This document shows, piece by piece, positions 6,424 to 14,676 of a stretch of DNA of 15,682 bases. Location of the stretch: NCBI GenBank assembly GCA_030609625.1, contig JAUWBX010000005.1, positions 1-15,682 on the forward strand, read 5' to 3'. The notes below the pieces were generated by a model that worked only from the letters and a program-made list of their open reading frames with translations, had not been told where the DNA came from and ran no database searches. Each line of letters starts with the position of its first letter. Position 1 is the first letter of the stretch. Position numbers and translations under genes: made by a program. The DNA comes from Phycisphaerae bacterium (GTDB lineage Bacteria > Planctomycetota > Phycisphaerae > Sedimentisphaerales > Anaerobacaceae).

Positions 6424-6840
6424 TTAACGGCTGGAGAGAACGCTATTGAGAGCTGTGTTGCGAATAAAATCAGATATGCCCTTGAACCCAAGATTCATCG
6501 CTGCATTAGCAAACAGCAGTTTCTCTTCAGCAGTTAATCGAACATTCACCTGTTCGGTTCGCCTCCCGGCAGATGCTGGCTGTGGGGGTCTTTGGCCGCA
6601 CTCAATCATTGTCGCAACCGCAACCATCAGGGCCTCTTCTGCAGCTCTGTAGCACTTCTCAGGCGTTTTGGCGTCTGTAAAGACCGTGGGAAGTTCAACG
6701 GAGCTACCAATGAAACCCAACCTCTCATCTCTTTCAAGTACTATGCGGTAATCAGCCGCAATCTTTTTGGCTTTGCGCAAAACGGACGCTTTAAATGCCC
6801 TCCTCAGGTCCATTGATTTGGTTTTTGTCTTCGTCTTCAT
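6424..6840 (-). CDS. hicB: HicB-like antitoxin with ribbon-helix-helix C-terminus
   Basis: The 138-residue product has a partial HicB/RNase H-like domain: YRIVLERDERLGFIGSSVELP (about 31-51), then TPEKCYRAAEEALMVAVATMIECGQRPPQPA (59-89), matching the family pattern of a T-x-E-x-x-x-x-A-x-E-A helix and a closing P-P-x-P motif. Residues 95-134 (TEQVNVRLTAEEK...ISDFIRNTALNSV) look like an Arc/DUF1778-type ribbon-helix-helix DNA-binding domain, one of the two C-terminal types known in HicB. HicB neutralises HicA and represses the operon. The N-terminal MKTKTKTKS stretch is unusual; an internal ATG at 6813 would remove it. The gene overlaps the upstream HicA-like gene by 50 bases. AAAGGA lies about 10 bases before the ATG. 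Confidence 0.83.
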   Translation of the reverse strand: MKTKTKTKSMDLRRAFKASVLRKAKKIAADYRIVLERDERLGFIGSSVELPTVFTDAKTPEKCYRAAEEALMVAVATMIECGQRPPQPASAGRRTEQVNVRLTAEEKLLFANAAMNLGFKGISDFIRNTALNSVLSSR

Positions 6841-7051
6841 CTCTAAGGATTCCTTTGCGTTTCAGCCATCTTTTAAATTTCTTAACATACTTGATATCTA
6901 CTCTTCTCTCATGTACCGGAACAAGCCACGGCAGCGCATTAGGCTCATCAGGATTAACAAAGACCCGATAGGGATTCCAAAATCCCATGAGTTTATAACC
7001 GTACGAGTTGGCAAACTCTAAAAATCTCCTAAACGTCCAATATTCAGCCAT
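6791..7051 (-). CDS. hicA: HicA-like toxin (diverged)
   Basis: I chose the ATG at 7051 because GGGAGA lies 7 bases upstream; a TTG at 7084 and an ATG at 7066 are less good. The 86-residue product fits the small HicA dsRBD-like fold: a first helix TFRRFLEFANSYGYKLM (6-22), strand YRVFVNP (28-34), strand WLVPVHERRV (42-51), and a C-terminal helix YVKKFKRWLKRKGI (55-68). HicA toxins are ribosome-independent mRNA nucleases that use a His in a G-S-H motif after the first strand; here that place reads W-N-P-Y with no His, although VPVH is kept. An acidic tail DEDEDKNQINGPEEGI overlaps the start of hicB. Order toxin-antitoxin with overlap supports the call, but activity is uncertain. Confidence 0.68.
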   Translation of the reverse strand: MAEYWTFRRFLEFANSYGYKLMGFWNPYRVFVNPDEPNALPWLVPVHERRVDIKYVKKFKRWLKRKGILRDEDEDKNQINGPEEGI

Positions 7052-7140
7052 CTCCAGGTCTCCCATATTTAGATGTTCAGCCAATCCCTACCAATTGACT
7101 TTGCAAAACAGTTACAAAGCCTCTGCCCTCCGTGGCGGAA

Positions 7141-7185
7141 CATCAGGAAGACCCCGATCACAGTCTTTTCATCCATTTCCTGATG
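7141..7185. repeat. 9-bp inverted repeat in the hicAB leader
   Basis: CATCAGGAA (7141-7149) and TTCCTGATG (7177-7185) are perfect inverted copies 27 bases apart. They lie just downstream of the hicAB promoter within the about 145-base leader. They could be paired operator half-sites for the HicB ribbon-helix-helix domain or could form an RNA stem. Confidence 0.5.
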
Positions 7186-7204
7186 ATTGGTTCATCTAAT
7201 AGTA

Positions 7205-7232
7205 AGTATAGCCTATGATATACAAATGTCAA
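7205..7232 (-). promoter_or_regulatory. Promoter of the hicAB operon
   Basis: On the - strand, a perfect TTGACA (7232-7227) is followed after 16 bases by TATACT (7210-7205). An A-rich tract (about 7252-7235 on this strand) lies directly upstream like an UP element. Predicted start is near 7198, about 147 bases before the HicA-like ATG. Confidence 0.65.
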
Positions 7233-7274
7233 GAGTTTTTTTTGTTTTTTTGCAAATATTTTTCAGAAATTTAC

Positions 7275-9689
7275 CTATTTACCGCCGAGGCCGAGCCAGC
7301 CGCTGATAAAGGGGGCGAATTTTACTATAACGCCTGAGAAGACCACGCTAACCATCGTCATCAGTTTTATCAGAATGTTCAGGCTCGGCCCTGAGGTGTC
7401 CTTGCAGGGGTCGCCAACGGTGTCACCGACGACGGCGGCCTTGTGTGCATCTGAGCCTTTGCCGCCGAGGGCGCCTTTTTCGATATATTTTTTTGCGTTG
7501 TCCCAGGCCCCGCCGGCGTTGTTGAGCGTAATCGCAAGAACAAAACCGCAGGTCAACCCTCCTGCCAAAAGTCCCATCACACCTGCTACACCTAAGAGCA
7601 GCCCCGTCAAAATCGGGATGATAATCGCCAGCAGCGAAGGCAGAATCATCTCTTTCTGCGCGCCGCGTGTGGAAATAGAAACACAGCGGGCATAATCGGG
7701 CTGGGTCGTCCCTTCCATAATACAGGCGATTTCCCTGAACTGGCGCCGGACCTCATTGACCATAGTCCCTGCGGTCCTGCCGACCGCCTTCATTGTCATA
7801 GCACAGAATACAAAGGCCATCATAGCGCCAAGGAACAGGCCGCCGATTAACTTGGGATTCATAATATTGAGGCCGTAGGCATTGACGAAATCCATAATGG
7901 GGGCGGTCTTGACATTGATGGCGCCGGCAACACCATCCGTAGCTGAAAACGCCATCTCACCAACGCGATATATTCCATCGGCACTTTCCAAGGCGAGTCG
8001 GCCAATCCATATACGAATCTCCTCGATATACGCCGCCAAAAGTGCCATAGCCGTCAAAGCCGCAGAACCGATAGCAAAGCCTTTCCCCGTCGCTGCGGTA
8101 GTATTGCCCAAGGCGTCGAGGGCATCGGTCCTCTTTCTGACCTCCGGGCCGAGGCCGCTCATCTCGGCATTGCCGCCGGCGTTGTCCGCAATCGGGCCGT
8201 ATGCGTCGGTTGCCAAAGTAATACCTAACGTGGAGAGCATTCCGACCGCCGCAAAGCCGATACCGTAAAGCCCCATCGATATATTTGAGAAACCGCCCGC
8301 AAAGCCAAAGGCACACAAAATGCCAATTACAATCGTTATCACCGGCAGGCCTGCTGAATACATACCGGTTGCAAGGCCGTCGATAATTGTTGTTGCAGCA
8401 CCCATTTTTGTCTGCTCAGCGATACCACGTGTCGGGCTGTATTCATCAGAGGTGTAGTATTCGGTGAACTGACCTATCAGCACGCCGGCAGCCAGGCCTG
8501 AAATGACTGAGCCGAAAACACCCCACGTAATCCAACCGGCCCAGGCCAGGCCCGCCACCGCAGGAATAATCATGACCGAACTGCCGAGGGTTCCAAAAAG
8601 TAACGCCCGAAGCAGGTTCTTCTGGCTGGCGTCCTCCTTGCAGCGAACCATAAAGATACCCAAAATCGAAAGTAGAATACCTATGCCCGCAACAAGCATT
8701 GGAGCAAGAACGGCCTTGAGCGGATCCATATCCCTGGCAGCAAGTGCCATTGCCGGCAGCGCCGCACCAAGTGCCGCGGTGGCAAGAATTGAGCCGCAGT
8801 AACTTTCGTACAGGTCGGCACCCATACCGGCAACGTCCCCGACGTTGTCGCCGACGTTATCAGCGATTGTGGCCGGGTTTCTGGGGTCATCTTCCGGAAT
8901 ACCGGCTTCGACCTTGCCGACCAGGTCCGCTCCGACGTCGGCTGCCTTGGTGTAAATTCCACCGCCGACACGGGCAAACAAGGCCTGAGTCGAAGCGCCC
9001 ATACCAAATGTTATCATCGTTGTTGTAATTTCAACAAGTTTATGATGTGCGTCCATAGCTTCGGGTACAAGCTGCAATCCCAAAAATCTCAGTCCTGTTT
9101 CCATATTTGCCGCTGTGTAAACAATCTTATCAAGAACAAGATACCACAGCGAAATATCCAGCAGGCCGAAGCCCACAACGACCAGGCCCATAACAGCACC
9201 CGAACGAAAGGCGACCTGCAGGCCTCGATTCAAATTCATGCTGGCACCCTGAGCGGTACGGGATGAGGCGTTTGTTGCCGTCTTCATACCCAAAAAACCG
9301 CACAGCCCGCTGAAAAAACCACCTGTCAGAAATGCCACCGGAACAAACGGGTTTTGAACACCCAGATAAGCGCATATCGCGAATATCACCAGAAGAATCA
9401 AAAATACCAGCGAGACAACGCTGTACTGCCGGAACAGATACGCGTAGGCCCCTTCTCGCACATGGTTGGCAATGTTAATCATTTTCTCATTGCCTTCGGG
9501 GGCTTCCATCACCTTCTTATAGAAATAGTAGGCAAATCCCAGCGCCAGCAATGCCGCTACCGGCGCAACCCACCAGCTCCAGGGCGTCCCGGCCATTTCC
9601 GCCTGTTCTGCACCTTCCGCCGCCATTGCCACCGCACTAAATGCAAAACTCGGCACCAAAAATCCAAGGGTACTCTTAATAACTTTCAC
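7275..9689 (-). CDS. hppA: Membrane-bound ion-translocating pyrophosphatase, K+-dependent type
   Basis: The enzyme hydrolyses pyrophosphate and pumps H+ or Na+ across the membrane. It starts at GTG with AAAGGAGT 7 bases upstream. At 804 residues it is longer than many homologues, because residues 1-24 form a signal-peptide-like segment ([10 protein letters not shown]...AVAMA|AEG) before the usual first helix at about 38-58. Catalytic loops are intact: [20 protein letters not shown] then [20 protein letters not shown] (about 240-285), a [16 protein letters not shown] loop, and [18 protein letters not shown] (about 748-765). The motif [10 protein letters not shown] (about 527-537) has Ala where K+-independent enzymes have Lys, so it should need K+. 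This class includes both Na+-pumping and H+-pumping members, and I cannot decide between them. It is monocistronic, with no clear terminator. Confidence 0.97.
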   Translation of the reverse strand: MKVIKSTLGFLVPSFAFSAVAMAAEGAEQAEMAGTPWSWWVAPVAALLALGFAYYFYKKVMEAPEGNEKMINIANHVREGAYAYLFRQYSVVSLVFLILLVIFAICAYLGVQNPFVPVAFLTGGFFSGLCGFLGMKTATNASSRTAQGASMNLNRGLQVAFRSGAVMGLVVVGFGLLDISLWYLVLDKIVYTAANMETGLRFLGLQLVPEAMDAHHKLVEITTTMITFGMGASTQALFARVGGGIYTKAADVGADLVGKVEAGIPEDDPRNPATIADNVGDNVGDVAGMGADLYESYCGSILATAALGAALPAMALAARDMDPLKAVLAPMLVAGIGILLSILGIFMVRCKEDASQKNLLRALLFGTLGSSVMIIPAVAGLAWAGWITWGVFGSVISGLAAGVLIGQFTEYYTSDEYSPTRGIAEQTKMGAATTIIDGLATGMYSAGLPVITIVIGILCAFGFAGGFSNISMGLYGIGFAAVGMLSTLGITLATDAYGPIADNAGGNAEMSGLGPEVRKRTDALDALGNTTAATGKGFAIGSAALTAMALLAAYIEEIRIWIGRLALESADGIYRVGEMAFSATDGVAGAINVKTAPIMDFVNAYGLNIMNPKLIGGLFLGAMMAFVFCAMTMKAVGRTAGTMVNEVRRQFREIACIMEGTTQPDYARCVSISTRGAQKEMILPSLLAIIIPILTGLLLGVAGVMGLLAGGLTCGFVLAITLNNAGGAWDNAKKYIEKGALGGKGSDAHKAAVVGDTVGDPCKDTSGPSLNILIKLMTMVSVVFSGVIVKFAPFISGWLGLGGK

Positions 9690-9753
9690 TTTTTTACTCC
9701 TTTTCGATTTTGAATATTGTTTCTACTGGCATAACAGACGTAAAATTGCCAGC

Positions 9754-9781
9754 AGTTTAACCAAATGGATTAGTTTTTCAA
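9754..9781 (-). promoter_or_regulatory. Possible hppA promoter
   Basis: On the - strand TTGAAA (9781-9776) and TAAACT (9759-9754) are 16 bases apart, giving a start near 9747 and a leader of about 58 bases to the GTG codon. The -10 match is only partial. Confidence 0.3.
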
Positions 9782-9826
9782 CTGTTTTATTGTGGGAAAA
9801 CCGAAAATAAGCCAAAACTCCGCAAA

Positions 9827-9868
9827 CTTCTGCCTTCTGTTTTCTGCCTTCTGTCTTCTGCCTTCTGT
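9827..9868. repeat. Heptamer tandem repeat (YTTCTGY) x 6
   Basis: Six uninterrupted 7-base units read CTTCTGC, CTTCTGT, TTTCTGC, CTTCTGT, CTTCTGC, CTTCTGT, so the real period may be a 14-base CTTCTGC+CTTCTGT pair. The array reaches the first base of the argJ stop codon (9868-9870) and occupies the space between argJ and the hppA promoter region. Confidence 0.85.
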
Positions 9869-11070
9869 TATGTGTGGTAATCAGCATTGATTCTTACATA
9901 TTCGGCGCTTAAATCGCAGCCGTAGCAAAAATCGCTTGCTTTGCCTGCCCCTAAATCCACGGTTATCGTGTGCTCGGTTTGAGAAACAACTTTACTCGCT
10001 TTTTTTGCGTCAAATTTTCTCGGCGTACCGTTCTTAAAAACGGTTATTGGCCCGAGCTTACAGGCGAGCTTATTCGGATTCAATTTGACGCCAGCCGAAC
10101 CGACGGCACAAATAATTCTGCCCCAGTTAGGGTCGCCGCCGTTGACTGCGCATTTTACCAGCGGATAGTCGGCTATTGCCCGCGCAGCCCTGGCCGCATC
10201 GGCCTTTGTCGCTGCACCTTTGACCACTACCTTAAACATCCGCGTTGCCCCTTCGGCATCAAGCACCATTTGTCTGGCTAAATCACCGCAAACTTCAGCC
10301 AATGCGTTAGCAAACCTTTTATACCGCGGGCACTGACTTACTATTGGGCGATTGCCCGCCAGGCCGGAAGCAAGAATTATCGCGGTATCGTTTGTGCTTT
10401 GATGACCGTCAACAGTCAACCTGTTTAGCGAATTGCCGATGGCGGCCTTCAATGCTTTCGCTAACAATGGCTGTGTTATAGCTGCGTCCGTTGTAATAAA
10501 GCAAAGTGTAGTTGCCATATTCGGCGCAATCATACCGGCCCCTTTAACTGCGCCGGCTATCGTTACTTTAGCGCCGGATATTTCGAATCGGCGGACGGCT
10601 TGTTTCGGCTTGGTGTCGGTCGTCATTATCGCCTCTGCAAAATCCAGACCGGCTTTAGATGAAGCCGAGAGCTTCGCCGCCGCTTTTGAAATGCCGGCCG
10701 TAATTTTCTTAATCGGCAGATGCTTACCGATAATGCCGGTCGATGCAATAAGCACATTGTGTGGACCAATCTCAATTTGCTTTGCAGTCTCAGCACACAT
10801 TTTGACGGCATTAGCCAGGCCACGCTTACCGGTACAGGTGTTGGCATTACCGGAATTGACTACCACCGCCGATATACTTGCGCTCTTAACGTGCTTTTTG
10901 CAGACCTGTACCGCCGCCGAGACGACTTTGTTGGTTGTAAAAACCGCTGCCGCCTTTGCGCCGGTTGGACAAGCAAGCAGTGCCAAATCGAATTTGCCGG
11001 ATTTCTTAACGCCGCAATGCAAGCCTGCTGCCAAAAAACCCTTAGGTGCGGTAACAGTATTATTTGCCAT
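9868..11070 (-). CDS. argJ: Bifunctional ornithine/glutamate N-acetyltransferase ArgJ
   Basis: ArgJ moves the acetyl group from N-acetylornithine to glutamate in the cyclic arginine pathway; some members also use acetyl-CoA. The 400 residues match the family length. Landmarks are AAVFTTNKVVSAAV (41-54), VVNSGNANTCTG (70-81), ASTGIIGKHLPI (109-120), the autoproteolysis motif KGAGMIAPNMATTL (176-189) with predicted cleavage between Ala186 and the nucleophile Thr187, EGATRMFKVVV, NGGDPNWGRI and the C-terminal YGCDLSAEYVRINADYHT. The ATG at 11070 has an AAAAGGC sequence directly upstream. No argB, argC or argD lies beside it, so it is separated from the rest of the pathway. Lysine and alanine content is high, but the chain looks intact. 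Confidence 0.97.
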   Translation of the reverse strand: MANNTVTAPKGFLAAGLHCGVKKSGKFDLALLACPTGAKAAAVFTTNKVVSAAVQVCKKHVKSASISAVVVNSGNANTCTGKRGLANAVKMCAETAKQIEIGPHNVLIASTGIIGKHLPIKKITAGISKAAAKLSASSKAGLDFAEAIMTTDTKPKQAVRRFEISGAKVTIAGAVKGAGMIAPNMATTLCFITTDAAITQPLLAKALKAAIGNSLNRLTVDGHQSTNDTAIILASGLAGNRPIVSQCPRYKRFANALAEVCGDLARQMVLDAEGATRMFKVVVKGAATKADAARAARAIADYPLVKCAVNGGDPNWGRIICAVGSAGVKLNPNKLACKLGPITVFKNGTPRKFDAKKASKVVSQTEHTITVDLGAGKASDFCYGCDLSAEYVRINADYHT

Positions 11071-11245
11071 GCCTTTTACTCACTTACTAAACGTTGAAAA
11101 CAGACAGATATCTCTGTAGTCCAACCAGCAATTTTATTAAAGAAATCCCCGTATCTTTCATCTATACAGCTTTGATATTTTTCCCCAGCCATTATCCTGA
11201 CAACAGCTTCGTCCTATCGGTCGTGAAAAACCAATTCGTGAAGCC

Positions 11246-12817
11246 TTATTTTTTGTCAACGGTAATACCGGGCCAGTTGTCCGTGCGGAACGGAGAAGCC
11301 GGCAGCCCTTCCTCGTTATAGAGATTGCATACAGGATTGTCCGCCCAGGCGTAACGCACAGCGACAGGCGCGGAAACTTCGCCGCTGCTAACCACAATGT
11401 TATCGCCATTTATCTTTGCGTCGGCCCAGACGAACTTGCGGTCCGCCCCGGCAATTGCGAAACCTTTCAAAGGCCCATCTGAAGCCGCAACAAGCCCACC
11501 GCCAACGTGGTCGAAGTACAATATGACCTTGTCGTTCTCGATTTTCATTGATTTGTAGATAGGCCCGGAATATACCAGCTCTTTTCCATAGCTCCCGGCC
11601 AAGGCCCATAATGCCAAACGCTTACCGACATCCTGCTTGTTTTTCGGATGTATGTTGTCGGCCTCTCCGATATCTATAATTACCGCCATCCCCGTATTTG
11701 GCAAAGCCAACGTCATCGACTGGGCCTCGCGCAGCTCCGCCCACATACTGTCAGCCGGCTCAGGGTCGATAGCCAAATAATTAGCCAACTGCACGAAAAG
11801 GAAAGGAAAATCACCCTGCCCCCAATCATTGCGCCAGTTCTTTATCATTGCAGGAAAGAGTTTGCGATACTGATAGGCCCGGCTCGCGTTAGACTCCCCC
11901 TGGTACCATATGGCCCCACCAACCCCATACGGAATCAGCGGAGCAATCATAGCATTATACAAACCCGCCGGCGAGTGAGAATGTCCCGGCCCAAACGGTG
12001 CACCCGGTCTGCGTGGCGTTCTCACACCTTCAGTCTTGGCCTTTTCGGCCGCCTTCTTCCACTCAATAAGCTTCTGCTCATATTCTTTCATTGCTTGCGG
12101 ATATTTTGCAACCGCATCATCATACCGCTCCAAAATCGGCGCAGCATCCGCCTCCTTCTCAAGCACTTCTCGCCTCGTCCACGCCTCAGCCGGGGTCCCG
12201 CCCCAGGATGTATGAATCAAACCAATCGGCACATCAAGTTTCTCGTGCAGCTCTCGGCCGAAATAATAAGCCACCGCCGAAAAACCAGGGACCGTCTGCG
12301 GACTGCACGATGTCCAACTGCCGACACAATCCGATTGTGGTTCAGCCGCCACCTTCCGCATAACCGTAAACAACCGAATATTCGGATAGTTCGCCGCCGA
12401 AATCTCCTGCTTGGCATTAGCCGAGGCCTGCACCGACATTTGCATATTCGATTGGCCCGAACAGACCCAGACCTCACCGACCATAATATTTTTAATTGTT
12501 ATCGTATTCTTACCGCTGATAGTCATTTCGTAAGGCCCGCCCGTCTTCGGCGAATTCATCTTAAACATCCACTTACCGTCTTTGTCTGCGGTAACCGCCC
12601 ATTTCATACTATGCCAGCTAACACCGGCCATAACTTCCTCACCCGGCTCCGCCCAGCCCCAGATAGAGACCTTTTTGTCACGTTGCAGAACCATATTATC
12701 ACTTATTACCGCGGGCAGCTTAACATCAGCTAAAGCTGCACCTGCGTTTACTAACAGCAAAACCACAAAAACGCTCAATACCATTGTTTCGCTAAAACGC
12801 ACTCTCTTTTGATTCAT
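11246..12817 (-). CDS. Exported sialate O-acetylesterase (SGNH/GDSL-like)
   Basis: I chose the ATG at 12817, which has AGGAG 8-9 bases upstream; in-frame upstream codons lack an SD. The 523-residue product begins with a signal peptide (MNQKRVRFSETMVLSVFVVL...) and a likely cleavage site at ALA|DVKLP near residue 30. A beta-rich N-terminal domain (about 31-110) precedes the catalytic domain, as is common in this family. Catalytic blocks are VCSGQSNMQM (nucleophile Ser near 121), GGAIWYQGESN (about 300-310), and GEADNIHPKNKQDVG with the Asp-x-x-His pair near 386-389. Such enzymes remove O-acetyl groups from sialic acids, or in plant- and algae-degrading bacteria from other acetylated glycans, in the periplasm. 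No glycosidase or sialic-acid gene is adjacent, so the true substrate is open. Confidence 0.93.
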   Translation of the reverse strand: MNQKRVRFSETMVLSVFVVLLLVNAGAALADVKLPAVISDNMVLQRDKKVSIWGWAEPGEEVMAGVSWHSMKWAVTADKDGKWMFKMNSPKTGGPYEMTISGKNTITIKNIMVGEVWVCSGQSNMQMSVQASANAKQEISAANYPNIRLFTVMRKVAAEPQSDCVGSWTSCSPQTVPGFSAVAYYFGRELHEKLDVPIGLIHTSWGGTPAEAWTRREVLEKEADAAPILERYDDAVAKYPQAMKEYEQKLIEWKKAAEKAKTEGVRTPRRPGAPFGPGHSHSPAGLYNAMIAPLIPYGVGGAIWYQGESNASRAYQYRKLFPAMIKNWRNDWGQGDFPFLFVQLANYLAIDPEPADSMWAELREAQSMTLALPNTGMAVIIDIGEADNIHPKNKQDVGKRLALWALAGSYGKELVYSGPIYKSMKIENDKVILYFDHVGGGLVAASDGPLKGFAIAGADRKFVWADAKINGDNIVVSSGEVSAPVAVRYAWADNPVCNLYNEEGLPASPFRTDNWPGITVDKK

Positions 12818-12894
12818 CTTCTTGACTCCTGAATACACAAAATGGACCACGTAAAACTTCCTCATATAGTAGCGTAGCTGCTAAGAACAGTAAA

Positions 12895-13170
12895 TAGTAA
12901 ACAAGAGAAATTTACCAGATATCCTCGGCGCCGTTTAGCCGTCGCCGGCACGGCGACGCAATTCCTTATGCGTGCCACGCGCAAAGCCTGTCCTCGGCTC
13001 CGAGCGGGGTGCGGGAATCCAAATTTTTAGCCCCCGGCATTGTCGGGGGTTGCTTGTCCCGCACTTATTGAGTGCTAACTCACGTCTAATTAGTGCGGGG
13101 TCATTCCTGCGAAAGCAGGAATCCAGAAACGTCAGTGGTATAATGTAACCCAACATTACTAACAAATTCA
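12895..13170. repeat. Cluster of inverted repeats (REP/MITE-like) in a gene-free gap
   Basis: The gap 12818-13403 holds no convincing gene. It contains four perfect inverted repeats in a row: CGTCGCCG-GCA-CGGCGACG (12940-12958); CCCCCG/CGGGGG (13031-13049); CCCGCACT/AGTGCGGG (13058-13065, 13092-13099); and ATTCCTGC-GAAA-GCAGGAAT (13103-13122). The last, within GTCATTCCTGCGAAAGCAGGAATCCA-type context, is a common dispersed repeat in many bacterial genomes. The sequence CCTCGGC also recurs. On the - strand the region is open for 78 codons and gives an 'LDSCFRRND' peptide, which is a usual by-product of this repeat and not a gene. Confidence 0.7.
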
Positions 13171-13256
13171 ATCTTGACAGACCACTAGTAAAATTGCCGA
13201 ATTGACCCTGTCAGGCTGGATGAGACCTCTGGCAAGTCGAAAACAACTATTTGCAC

Positions 13257-13286
13257 TTGACGGGAACGGCCATAATCTGGTACACT
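13257..13286 (+). promoter_or_regulatory. Possible promoter of the 396-residue orphan gene
   Basis: TTGACG (13257-13262) and TACACT (13281-13286) are separated by 18 bases. The predicted start near 13293 leaves a leader of about 110 bases. The remainder of 13171-13403 shows no RNA family or gene that I can recognise. Confidence 0.4.
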
Positions 13287-13403
13287 ACATATCAGCGAAA
13301 AAGGGAAAGCCGTTGATTACCCTGTGATAAAATAGGTGGCTGAACTTTTGGCGTTTCGTCTTAAACCGGCAAATTTTGTAAATCCACAAATGCGTAATGG
13401 TCG

Positions 13404-14594
13404 GTGTTCCTTTGCCTTCGGGCTAAGGGGCATCACTTGCGTGTCGTGAATGGGCCTTGCCGGGCACTATACGAGCATGATGTAGCGGTGCCCTTTTTAG
13501 TGCACCAGCAAATATCAACAACTTTAATCGCAGATGATGAAATGGCAGATGGAAACATTTTCAGAGACCCATTCGTTACTCATCTTGCAAGGCTGTTAGC
13601 GAAAGACCGTTCATTTGTTTCCGAAATAGGATTAGATGAATTCCAACCCGACCAAGTGGTTCTTGGTCTCGAAGATGTCGTGGGTTTCATTTTGGCAATG
13701 TATAACACTGCAAAGTCCATATTTTCAACCCATAAAACTCTGACTTTAGATGAGAAATTCATAAGACTGATCTATTCTCGTTTTGTGCTATATCCGAGCT
13801 TCAGCCAATGTCCACTGACACCGAACCTGCGGGATGCATTGGATCCGGATGCGTTGAATTATGCCAACGGTTGCTACGAAGAGATTAAAAGGAATGCAAA
13901 CCAATCGCAATGTAAATGGGATGATATGCCTCTATATACAAAGTTTTTTGAGATTTGTGTCCGAGTCTTTCTCGAAGAAATGAAGTTGGATAGGCCAGAT
14001 ATTCACCTACTAATGCCGGAATCTGAAGAAATTTCGTCTCGCAGTATATTGGATTGTGCATTCAAAGGTGTTTTCTCCCATGTAGATTGGGAGCTTAACG
14101 ATAAGGTTGAGTTAACACAAGTGAGTCTAAACGAGAAGGTCATATTATCGCCTAAGGAAGCACCTGGCCCAGATTCTCGGCTGAAGGAATATGCACTACT
14201 ATACTTGTACTTCGATGAATTCAATGAGATTTCCAGCGCTTGGAATAAAGGGCATTTTAAGGCAGCGCGGCACGACAGTGATATTCGCAGTTGCCGTTTT
14301 TCACTTGAAGAAATAATGAGGGACGAAAATCTTTTTCTCGAACTTTATAAAAATGGACTTGTCAGTATTAGATTGTGGGATGGCACCGTACTCATTCGTA
14401 GCGAAGAAGAACTTTACTGGGATGAAGTGAAACATCCGGGAAAAATTCTCTCGCGTTTTCCTTTTCCACAAAATACAAATGTTCCTGACTTAGCTGGTCG
14501 GCAGGAATTATATCGCAGAAATATTTCCATAATTGAAAAGATGGTAGAGGCTATTAAATTACGTTATGGTCTAATCGACAACGATAAAAATTGA
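13404..14594 (+). CDS. Hypothetical protein, 396 residues, family not recognised
   Basis: The frame is open from GTG 13404 with codon use like a real gene over most of its length, and the product is soluble and acidic with no signal peptide or membrane helix. The start is uncertain: GTG 13404, TTG 13437 (AAGGGG 6 bases upstream) and ATG 13542 are all possible, and the first about 46 residues look less protein-like. Visible segments are a helical N-terminal half (MADGNIFRDPFVTHLARLLA; VVGFILAMYNTAKSIF), a middle part rich in aromatic and acidic residues (FSHVDWELNDKVELTQ), and a C-terminal SIRLWDGTVLIRSEEELYWD with a helix ending IVEAIKLRYG-like (actual EKMVEAIKLRYG). No catalytic motif stands out. 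It follows a repeat-rich gap and precedes another orphan, which fits an accessory islet. Confidence 0.7.
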   Translation: MFLCLRAKGHHLRVVNGPCRALYEHDVAVPFLVHQQISTTLIADDEMADGNIFRDPFVTHLARLLAKDRSFVSEIGLDEFQPDQVVLGLEDVVGFILAMYNTAKSIFSTHKTLTLDEKFIRLIYSRFVLYPSFSQCPLTPNLRDALDPDALNYANGCYEEIKRNANQSQCKWDDMPLYTKFFEICVRVFLEEMKLDRPDIHLLMPESEEISSRSILDCAFKGVFSHVDWELNDKVELTQVSLNEKVILSPKEAPGPDSRLKEYALLYLYFDEFNEISSAWNKGHFKAARHDSDIRSCRFSLEEIMRDENLFLELYKNGLVSIRLWDGTVLIRSEEELYWDEVKHPGKILSRFPFPQNTNVPDLAGRQELYRRNISIIEKMVEAIKLRYGLIDNDKN

Positions 14595-14676
14595 CACTCT
14601 CTAGCTGCTTAGCATCTGTGGTCTGATTTACTAAGAAAGCTCATGGCGTAAATTCTTATTTAGAAGGAGAATTGTT

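Noticed and set aside
10433..11119. A 228-codon + strand open frame
   Set aside because: It is antisense to argJ and mirrors its Ala-rich codons; the - strand product has all ArgJ motifs.
11648..12733. A long open frame (361 codons) on the + strand
   Set aside because: It lies entirely antisense to the well-supported sialate O-acetylesterase, its translation is rich in Arg/His/Pro typical of shadow frames, and no SD or known motif is visible.
12935..13171. A 78-codon - strand open frame with 'LDSCFRRND'
   Set aside because: This peptide is a known by-product of the ATTCCTGC...GCAGGAAT dispersed repeat; several stems interrupt it and there is no SD.
13293..13500. A riboswitch in the leader of the 396-residue gene
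   Set aside because: Some stem pairs are possible (GGGCA with TGCCC), but no known conserved core (c-di-GMP, cobalamin, SAM, TPP) could be matched.
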